Assembly: GCA_019022495.1 (NCBI GenBank)
Contig: JAFEKR010000006.1
Coordinates: 2,232,001 to 2,296,000 of the forward strand
Origin: Epichloe hybrida
Lineage: Eukaryota > Ascomycota > Sordariomycetes > Hypocreales > Clavicipitaceae
DNA: 64,000 bases
Direction: 5' to 3'
A model generated the notes under the pieces. It was given only the letters and a program-made list of their open reading frames with translations. It did not search any database and was not told where the DNA came from. Shown here in pieces: positions 55,761-64,000 of the stretch. The translations under genes and the position numbers were made by a program. Numbering within the stretch: position 1 is the stretch's first letter; each line of letters starts with the position of its first letter.

Positions 55761-57200
55761 ATGGCGTCCGTGAAGGTCCATTCGGGTGTTTTCGGCCATT
55801 CCACAGGTAAAATCTCCAAATCGCGAGGTCGAACCGTGGTCAAGCCCATTCTCAAGAAGCTGCACTCCCACTCGGATCGAGAGTCGTCACTCGACCTCGA
55901 TCGCGGGTGGGATGATCAGCCCTCGCCGAGTTTCGCTGGCCCTGATTTTGGCACTTATGATAGTGATGGATCTTATCATTATTCAGCACCAGCGTTTGCC
56001 AACACACGGTCTGGACGCGACGTGAGTTTCTCACTTTCGGCCACGGACATTGCTGGGGTTGGTGGTCACGGGGCAGGAGCACTGGCGGCAGGAAGGGAAG
56101 GAGCACGATCCAAATACTCGCATGTGCGGTCGACGAGTGGCAACTCCCACACCTCGTCCATTGCGACCACCACGAGCGGCCGCAATGGCAGCACCTTTGT
56201 TCACCCCTTCCAGCAGACACCCTACACCTCTACGCCGCCTCTGTCGTATGCGAATTCAAGAGCGTCCTTTGAGAACGGCATCACTACTGGATACTCTTCC
56301 ACCATCACCGAGGACGACGACGACATCGACCCATACCCGTCCCTCCATTCCACCTCGACGACACCTCGGCCTGCTCTCTACCAGTCCGCCTACTTCCAGC
56401 ACCCCAACCACCGTCGCCCATCTCTTGCTAGCCAGCGCACCAGCTCAATCTCGGATGGAAACCAGACGGCACGAATCTCTGCGACGCGTTCTAGCTCGGC
56501 GCAGGTTCGGCCGCTCGGCACCGCGTCTGTGAATCAGAGCAAGTCGGAACTCAACCCGAGCACCGTGTCCTCTGAGACAGCGGACTCGCCGCTGTCATCC
56601 ACCGCTCCTCTGGGAACCGCAGCGATAATCTTGTCCTCGTTACAGACCAATTTGACGTCGTCTCCGGCATCACCCATGTCGCCCTTACGCAACTCGCTGG
56701 ACATGGGCGGGTTTCGCATGCGCTCTCGAAGTGAAGTCGACATGTCGACTCACCAAGAGCAGGTTCGCGAGGCTCGCCGCAAGTTCGAGGCCAAAGAACG
56801 GGCCAAAGAAGAAAAGTACGCACGAGAGCAGCATCGCAAACAAGAGCGCGCGGAAAATAGGGAGGCCCATCGGACGGAAAAGACGCACTCTCGTCTTCGC
56901 AAGGGAAGTGGAGGCAACGGCAGCGTGTCCAGCAGCACCATGTCAAGTGGTACGGACATTCGAATCACAACATCGAGGAAACAAGATGCGGTATTCGACC
57001 GAGCACAAGAAAAGATTGACTTTTCTACCCATGGCTACAACAGCACCCACGACGGACAGAGCGCTCCTACTCGAGCCGACAAGGTCCATTTCACCTCACC
57101 ACTCAAGAGGACCAAGACAGCCAAGCGCAAGACTGCAGGTGTTTGGACCGCCTTTGTCCTGTGGTTTCGGACCCGCCTTTTGAAGCTCGGCAGACGTTAG
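55761..57200 (+). CDS. Conserved fungal protein, basic coiled coil with hydrophobic C-terminus
   Basis: Single exon, 479 residues; I do not recognise a named family. The N-terminus MASVKVHSGVFGHSTGKISK has a Gly/Lys basic patch. A long Ser/Thr-rich disordered middle follows, with an acidic EDDDDID run. Residues about 325-380 (EQVREARRKFEAKERAKEEK, YAREQHRKQERAENREAHRT) form a highly charged helix likely to be coiled coil. The C-terminal end, KRTKTAKRKTAGVWTAFVLW then FRTRLLKLGRR, is a basic-hydrophobic-basic segment that could bind a membrane surface or span it once. The start follows a long leader and the upstream frame is not family-like. The orderly N-terminus and C-terminus and lack of stops make it a real gene; the function is unknown. 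Confidence 0.8.
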   Translation: MASVKVHSGVFGHSTGKISKSRGRTVVKPILKKLHSHSDRESSLDLDRGWDDQPSPSFAGPDFGTYDSDGSYHYSAPAFANTRSGRDVSFSLSATDIAGVGGHGAGALAAGREGARSKYSHVRSTSGNSHTSSIATTTSGRNGSTFVHPFQQTPYTSTPPLSYANSRASFENGITTGYSSTITEDDDDIDPYPSLHSTSTTPRPALYQSAYFQHPNHRRPSLASQRTSSISDGNQTARISATRSSSAQVRPLGTASVNQSKSELNPSTVSSETADSPLSSTAPLGTAAIILSSLQTNLTSSPASPMSPLRNSLDMGGFRMRSRSEVDMSTHQEQVREARRKFEAKERAKEEKYAREQHRKQERAENREAHRTEKTHSRLRKGSGGNGSVSSSTMSSGTDIRITTSRKQDAVFDRAQEKIDFSTHGYNSTHDGQSAPTRADKVHFTSPLKRTKTAKRKTAGVWTAFVLWFRTRLLKLGRR

Positions 57201-59835
57201 GAGAAAATCACAGGCCGAGCAGCCAAACTACCAGCAGAAGCTTGGGACATGGGCACGATCATGACGGTTGCCGAGTCCTATTTTTCCATCACCAACCACA
57301 CCTGTAAACCATGAAATCAGACCTCCTCCCCATCACATACGCGCCTTGATCACGCATGAGATCCAGATTCCACATGACGGCAATCTTCGATGGATCGACC
57401 AAGTCACATGGCCGTCTTGATATACAAAGATGACACCTCAAGTCAGCAGCCGGCCAGCATTTCAGGACTACAGAACTCTATGACTTGCCGGCTTGTCCAT
57501 TTTGGCTATTACCAAATCACTCGCCTTTTTTTCTTTCTTTGAATATTTTTTTTTGCATGGAGTTATTGGACGGACAACTTTCGGACGGCTTGCAAATCAT
57601 CATTATTCAATTTCCTCCCTCCTCAGTACCATCCGGCGTTTTTACTCACGACTGCATCAAAAGGGCTCGGGAGCTTTTTTTTTTCGGAGGGGAAACCTTT
57701 TGTTTTCACGCGCAAAATGTTTTTTGGAAGATATCCTGGAGGTCAATACGCAGATGACGCAAGATGGAAGGGAGTGCAATACTCGGCTCACGACGGTTGG
57801 CTTAGCGTTTTGTGATTCTCTTTTCTTCATACACACATATAAATACCTATTCCTCCCTCACTTGGCCATTGTCGGCGCAACGAGTCACGCAGTACGTTGG
57901 GGCTTTGCAGCGTTGGTTCACGGTGGCTAGGTAGTAAAGGCGTTTTTGTCAATAAAGGACGTGTTTTTTTTCCCACAATCATGTGTCTCTTGATGGTGAA
58001 TGAATATAATCTTTTAATTCTTTCTCCACTGACACTCATGGACGGAACACTGCTGAAGTACTTGGACGAAGTTCTGCGTCTCACCCCCGTATGACCGCGT
58101 CCCATCTCATCACAACTTGGCTTTTGGTTCTTTATTTAAAATAGGTAGCCTATGGTCTAGTAAGGAATGATGGGAGGGAAACATGGGGGGAGGGGCAAAG
58201 GTGGAATGAGAGACGCGGATGATGCATTGGCATGGTGGTGAAAGTCGGGTTGTTGGAAGTTGGAATCCAACAAGTTGAACTTGGCTAGACCGGACTTGCC
58301 GTGTTTCTAGTCTGGTCTTGCCGATTCAGCCTTATCTGAATTGGAAAATGAAAAAGCAAGTATTACACGATACCTCGCTTGGGATAGAATGGATGCCTCT
58401 AGAAACAACACGGCACCCCCCCGTCTCAATTCGGCACAAGGATGAAAGGCAAACTGACTGAGCCGACCAGCTGTCACAAATTAAATGGGTGCTCACTGCC
58501 CGCTGACCTGAATCCGTGATCCGTGCGGAGAAGAGACAAAACTCCCAAATATTTAATAACGGGTAGTTCGTGTCACCGGCTGCAATGACCCCCCCGAACT
58601 GCCTTTTTGTGAAAACTCCCATCACATCATCCATCATGCAGGGTTGGTTGCGAAATAAAAGAAGAGGGAGGGAAAAAAAAAAAAAAAAAAGGCTCATCCG
58701 ATTTCAACGTTGCCGCTGTGCTTCCCTCGCAGGAATCGGCATGGGAGGCAGGCGGGCGTGTACATGCAAGGCGCGAGTGGCCAGATGTCGAGATTCCTTG
58801 TTCCTGGGACCCCTGGGAGCTGAAGCTGTGGAGGGGGGAGGAGGGAAGTGATGTCAGATTGCGCGTCGGATGAGACGACCGTGTCCGCCATTCTGACTGA
58901 CCTGAAAGCAAGGAACCAAACAAGAAGGGGTTTTCAAGTCGCAGTCTCCGTTCAACGGTCATGACAAATTGTGAGAAACGACGTGGATTCTGAACAGTCG
59001 GCGGGTGATTTTGTCAACATGCTGGTCCTCCTCCGCTTTCAATCAATAACTCTCTTCCTGGGCTCTTACAAGAGTCTAAACAAGTCGTGAATGGACTAGG
59101 CGAGATCTAAGACATGAATTGCTTGTGCGGGTTGTAATACAACAACTCCCGATTGTGTGGAGCTTGCTGTCGCAACATGTGATGAGTCCTTTTGCATAAC
59201 TCGTTACCCCCTGGACGGGACAATCAATCATGGAGCGCGTTTGTTTGTTCTCGAGTCTTGGCTGGTGAGAGAGAGTCTTGACGAGTCTGTCATGTTGTGT
59301 GCCACGAACCAATCGGCTCGCCCTGCCCTTTGACATGTCCAGAGGCTGTCTATTTCCTTTGTTGACTGATATCCTTTGTTGAACCCTGTGCACTAGAGAA
59401 TTCCGGACAAGAAGCGCTGCCAGGCAAGTTTTGACGGAGCTTGCTCCAAAGAAGAGGCGTTTGTGATAAAACTTGGTCGAGGGCTGTTGTCACACAATGG
59501 TCGTCCGGGACACAACCCGGTATATATGCAGATGTGCATTTTCATAGGTGACCAGGGGTGCACACAAAAAAAGAAAAGAAAAGAAAGAAAGAAAGAAAGA
59601 GGAAGAAGGAGAAAATTCCCGCTTTGTGACCAGAGCCCACACTGAAGCTGATAGAACCGTTGCCTGCTTATTAGATGAGCGCAGACAAAGGAACTTCTTA
59701 GATGAGCATCTTCAAGATCCTCAGACAGAATCTCACACAGGAGAAGCCCTTACTTTTTCATCTTTCTACCACCGTGATCCTTCGTTTCGGGGTAAACAAA
59801 CGGGACACTGATAAGAGAGGGAAAACAAACAGCGC

Positions 59836-60009
59836 AAAAAAAAAAAAAAAAAAAAAAAAAAACCCTGCATCCCTCATGCATACTGGTTCCACCCCACATT
59901 GTCCCAGTTTGTTGTTTTGTTTCCTCTCACCTCTCTCTTTCTCTCCAGAGTCCACGCACACACCCTCTCCTCTTTGATCTGATGCCATCGGCGCCGACTT
60001 TGAGCAGTG

Positions 60010-60050
<41 letters not shown>
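59836..60050 (+). repeat. Paired long A tracts (A27 and A41)
   Basis: A27 at 59836-59862 and A41 at 60010-60050 lie 147 bp apart in the same orientation; the second is the longest homopolymer in the window. No target duplications or upstream coding remnants that would mark retroposed transcripts are evident. Confidence 0.8.
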
Positions 60051-60052
<2 letters not shown>

Positions 60053-60209
60053 CAAGCGCCACAGAGTTTGTTCGCTTGTTGGGCCGTTGATATCTCAAAG
60101 GGTGCGTTGCACTGTGTTCCGTAGAAGGGTCAAAGATAGATATCTGATGGCCTCGAGGCATCTGTGCCAACTTTGACCTGGCAACGCGAATTATTGATAT
60201 GCGGCATTT

Positions 60210-60246
60210 GTAATCTGTAATCTGTAATCTGTAATCTGTAATCCGT
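60210..60246. repeat. GTAATCT heptamer array
   Basis: Four GTAATCT units followed by GTAATCC, which leads directly into GTGTGTACGGACC, a TACGGA-type motif. Confidence 0.85.
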
Positions 60247-61053
60247 GTGTACGGACCAATCCGTAGCAGACTTACATAATGTACGCACGCATGCATGCAC
60301 CTTTCATGGATTCTCTCTTGACAGAGATAAGTTGAAGGACTTCCCCGCATACCTGAGACGTCAGCCCGCATGGCTAAACAAAACAAACAACCTGTTCGTG
60401 GGACATGCAGCCAGGTATTATTTAAATGTAATTAATTATTAATTATTAGGTGGGTGCGGGGCCAAGGACGCACGCAAACCCCCGGCCGGAACCTGTTTTA
60501 TTAGGGATTATTACTGAAGCGACCGACTATTAACACTCCACGCGCGGCCCGCAGAGCTTTGATATGGGGAATTTGCACCATTTCGAAAGGTGACCGTCGT
60601 GAGATGGAGTAGAGTTGCATTTCGAAGCGCATTACGGATCCGTACGGACTACGGACTACGGACTACTCCGTACTCCTTATAAGTTACCGAACACACCGAA
60701 CACGAGCAGCAGCTGGTTTCGGCACGGGAGGGTGGCATTCTCAGCAGCCTGCCAATAAGTCGGCGAACTGCAATCAGTGGTTGGACAATGCGAAATCTTG
60801 TAGTCTCTTTTCCGCCACCCGGCGTGCTATCATGATCATGTCTGGTGTCGCCGGTTCCCAGCCGCTGCCTGTTTCCAATGCCAGTCTTTCTTTTCCACTT
60901 CTTTCCCGCCTGAAGAAAGAATGTGGGGAAAATGGCAACAACGGTTGAGCTCTTGCAAGACTCTGGGGTTCGCAAGCAAACACTGCCAGGCCCGCCGCCA
61001 GAGTTTGATCGATGTCAGAACGTTAGGCGACGTCTTATTCGCAGGGACTAAAT

Positions 61054-61097
61054 CGCCCGCCCGTCGCCCGCCCGTCGCCCGCCCGTCGCCCGCCCGT
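61054..61097. repeat. CGCCCGCCCGT x4 minisatellite
   Basis: Four perfect 11-bp units followed by a partial one; entirely GC, non-coding. Confidence 0.85.
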
Positions 61098-62558
61098 CGC
61101 CCGCTGCTCGCTCGCCCGCCCGCCAGCGGCAAACAATTGATGGGCGAGGTTGAACGTGGAGCTGGGGGTCCAATTGCCAAGTTTTTTTGGTCGGCCCGCG
61201 GTTGGCTCATGGGCTGATGATGATCGGAAGGGATATCGCGTCACGTTCTGGTCAGAGCTCCAGTCCATTCGCAAGGCATCTCTGTGAGACAAGTCAATCG
61301 CAGAAAACGCGTGGCATGTTGCAGCAAGAGGAGCGCAGCGCAGCACTACAGCGCTACAGCACTACACAAGGCCAGGCAAGGACAGGACGGGTCCAGTGAG
61401 ATGAGATGGTCATAGGAAGGCAAGGTGCTCCGCGTGTTGGTCCATCCACCATGCAGCAAGTACGGACGTAGGCCTGGTACGGAGTACTTATTAAGTAGTA
61501 GCATGCTCGCGATGCTCTTTTAGCAATTCACGCCCCCTCCTCTAGCCGCCGTGGACCCCCACCCCACCCCACCCCACTGGACTGCGAGCCCTTCCTTTGC
61601 CTACTACGAGTAGTTTGCGTCGATGCTTTGTTTTGCTCTACGGACTTGTCGCCTTCTTTGTCACTGAATATTTGTGCACATGCATTTGCCTTGTCTGGGA
61701 CCCTCTCGGCTCTCCATGTCCATGCATGTCATGAAATGGCTTTTTTGGGTCGTTATTCCATGTATTTATCTAGGTCCCTGTTCCCTCATGAACCACATGA
61801 AGAAAGACCGTCACCCCATCTTTTGAGAACTGGGTTTCTGGTCGGTGTTTAAATAACATACAAGGCATACCTCAGGTTGGGTTAATCGTGTCTTTCGTTT
61901 CGTTTCGTTTCTTTTCTTCTATGAAAACTTCTATTTGCAAATTTCTCCTTTCCTTCTTGATTGTTTTGTATCCTGTGCTAGGTATACGATTTCATCACAT
62001 CGGCTTCCCTCTTCGTGCATCGACTTGGAGGTGTACTTTGGTCAAGTCTCGCACTTGAGGTCTGGTTCTGTTGCATTGTTAAATCCATCAGTCCGTTGAT
62101 GAAAATACACTGCTTTCAATTCAGATTCCATATACTTAGTCCAAGTGAGCATATGAGCAGAGCTTGTTGGCCTCTAATCGGTTGAAGCTGTGGCGTGGCC
62201 AGCAACATTTTGCGGCTTCTCGTTTGCTCTTTCCGCACAAGTGAAGCAAGAGGTGGGAAAAAAAAAACCGGCACCAGACACCTCGCCCGAGCTCGCTTGC
62301 GTGCACAGAGACTACCAGGAAACGAACAAGAAAAAAAAAAAAAAGCCTACTTGAATAATCCCGTCGGCTCGTGGGCCTCCGGGGCCTCTTTCTCGCTTCG
62401 AAAAGACAACAGCAACGCCCTATGTCTCTCACTTCTGTTGACCTCGCCCGCATGTTGAGGCAACATCAAGCTGTCACATGCGTACCTCTGCATCTGTCTC
62501 ATTCGTTCTGTCCAGAAACCATCATTGGCTTTTCTACAGTGAAAACCTAAACAAAGTT

Positions 62559-63963
62559 ATGGAACGCTTCTCGTACGATGTCGCAACGCTCGTTTCTAAC
62601 GCCCTTGCTCACTTCGAGATATCCTTCAACTTTTGGTATTCCACCACCTTTTGGGGTTGGGTGTTTTGGTGCTTTTGGTGAGCAGAAGCCCTCTTTCCCC
62701 CTCCTAGCTGAAAATCTTCGTGTTATTATAACTTTTATTAACCATTGGCTTCCATTGGCAGGATTAATCGATATCTCAGACTTCTCGTTCACTGTGTGAG
62801 CCACTGGACATATAAATCGAAACCGATTCCGGTGAAACCGAGCTTCACGCATCGAGATGTGACAGTAGTGATTCCTACGATCCACAATGCTTTCGAGGAA
62901 CTCCGGCCCTCACTTCAGAGCATCCTCGCATGCCAGCCCGCGGAACTCATCCTGGTGACAACCCATGACAAGAGCAAGGCATTGAACCACCTGGCGGAGT
63001 CATTGGGCAACCCCAATGTAAGAGTACTTCGCACTCCGATTGCGAACAAACGGCTCCAGGTGTGTGAAGCATTGCCAAAGGTCAAAACACCCATCACCGT
63101 CATGGCTGATGACGATGTGACTTGGCCTTCGACCATGTTGCCATGGATTCTTGCCCCATTCCAAGACCCCAAAATTGGTGGGGTTGGAACCTGTCAACGA
63201 GTGAGGCGTGAGTGGACTGGCTCATGGGCAACCCGCACATGGAACTGGCTTGGTGCCGCCTATATCGAACGCCGAAATTTCGAAATTTCTGCCACTCACA
63301 AAATCGACGGAGGTACCTCGTGCATGTCGGGCCGAACCGGAGCTTATCGCTCTGAGATCCTATCTAGCCACGAGTTTCTGCATGGGTTCAAGAATGAGAA
63401 ATGGAGGAATTGGATTCTGAACGCCGACGACGACAATTTTGTCACCCGCTGGCTTGTCAGCCACCAGTGGAAGACTTGGATCCAGTACAATCCTGAATGT
63501 GAGCTCGAGACCACCCTCGAAAATGGACCCACGTTCCTCTATCAATGCTCCCGCTGGGCTCGTAGCAACTGGAGGAGCAACTGGACCAGCCTGATTACCG
63601 AGAGACATGTCTGGAGGTGAGTGTTGATTTCACTGCAAGGAAACCACGGCTAATCATGATTTTATAAGTCAACAATGGTGGTGCACATACGCGCTCCACA
63701 TTGCCACATTTACCTCGTTGGCCTTTGCTGTGGACCCACTGCTTCTTGCATCCTGTTGGTGGGCCACAGCTGACCGGGACATGGGGCACCGCCGATACGC
63801 CTTTTGGGCACAATTCGTCTTCATGTTTGCTTTCACCAAGGTCGTCAAATTGATGGGCTTGTTCAGGCGCAACCCCAGCGATGTTATTTTCCTGCCAATA
63901 TCCATTATCTTTGGCTATCTCCATGGCCTCATCAAGCTGTATGCTCTTTTCACTCTCAACATG
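62559..63963 (+). CDS. GT2 polysaccharide synthase, Cps1-like (3' partial)
   Basis: Membrane glycosyltransferase of family 2, related to hyaluronan/cellulose-synthase-type enzymes and fungal Cps1, presumably making a cell-surface polysaccharide. Exons visible: 62559-62677, 62762-62 at start to 63616 (62762-63616) and 63669-63963; introns 84 bp (GTGAGC...ATTGGCAG) and 52 bp (GTGAGT...TTATAAG). A donor GTATGT at 63964 shows that the gene continues past the window. Residues: N-terminal membrane region (FNFWYSTTFWGWVFWCFW, RINRYLRLLV), then VTVVIPTIHNAFEELRPSLQ, the nucleotide-sugar aspartates in MADDDVTWPS, acceptor region DGGTSCMSGRTGAYR, NADDDNFVTRW and the QCSRW (QxxRW) motif, followed by further membrane helices. 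The substrate is not determinable here. Confidence 0.9.
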
Positions 63964-64000
63964 GTATGTTCTCACGTCGCTAAAAACCGTCGGGGTAGGG

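Larger units (their letters stand above)
57201..62558. other. Gene-free region with homopolymers and short arrays
   Basis: 5.4 kb in which I find no supportable gene. Seen: A18 at 58673-58690, A27 at 59836-59862, A41 at 60010-60050, a GTAATCT heptamer array at 60210-60246, stacked TACGGAC units at 60643-60664 ending in TACTCCGTA, an 11-bp CGCCCGCCCGT array at 61054-61097 and a TACGGAGTA copy at 61478. The last part is the promoter/leader of the GT2 gene. Confidence 0.55.

Overview
The window is nuclear DNA of a filamentous ascomycete, most likely a sordariomycete and plausibly Hypocreales. The protein-coding genes have short GT-AG introns (about 50-150 bp) with CTAAC-like branch sites. Their products are typical fungal housekeeping proteins (SAC1, Ism1, Sam37, PIG-U/Gab1, Nop7, Rrn9, BimC kinesin-5, Dld1). 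A copia retrotransposon shows the C-to-T/G-to-A decay expected of repeat-induced point mutation (RIP). The species call is inference; no marker gene is present.

Layout. 1-9.2 kb is a gene-dense block: the 3' end of SAC1, a 1171-residue Mtc4-like membrane protein, mitochondrial isoleucyl-tRNA synthetase (with an apparent frameshift) and a divergently transcribed conserved protein. 9.24-22.7 kb is a 13.4-kb gene-sparse tract in which I find no convincing protein gene but a marked concentration of the nonamer TACGGAGTA and long A/T homopolymers. 22.7-45.3 kb is a second dense block: SAM37, PIG-U, NOP7, RRN9, kinesin-5, an MFS transporter, a UPF0183/PHAF1 homologue, D-lactate dehydrogenase and a Clr5-domain protein. 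47.2-53.8 kb is a complete but heavily mutated Ty1/copia element with 266-bp LTRs and a perfect 5-bp target duplication. Nested inside it is a 631-bp miniature LTR element with its own 121-bp LTRs and 5-bp target duplication. 55.8-57.2 kb holds a conserved orphan protein. 57.2-62.6 kb is again gene-free. A GT2 polysaccharide synthase (Cps1-like) begins at 62.56 kb and runs off the window.

The genes do not form a biosynthetic cluster. Several are organised as close divergent pairs (ISM1 with the 8.3-kb gene; PIG-U with NOP7) or convergent pairs (SAC1/Mtc4-like, SAM37/PIG-U, RRN9/kinesin, MFS/PHAF1). Functionally they touch lipid and GPI-anchor metabolism in the ER (SAC1, PIG-U), mitochondria (ISM1, SAM37, DLD1) and ribosome production (NOP7 for 60S maturation, RRN9 for Pol I initiation; adjacent and in tandem).

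The most unusual items are: (1) the nested miniature LTR element with a tRNA-like, Pol III B-box-bearing interior; (2) the perfectly polarised mutation pattern between the two copia LTRs; (3) the dispersed TACGGAGTA motif, absent from every coding region called here; and (4) the frameshift in ISM1.
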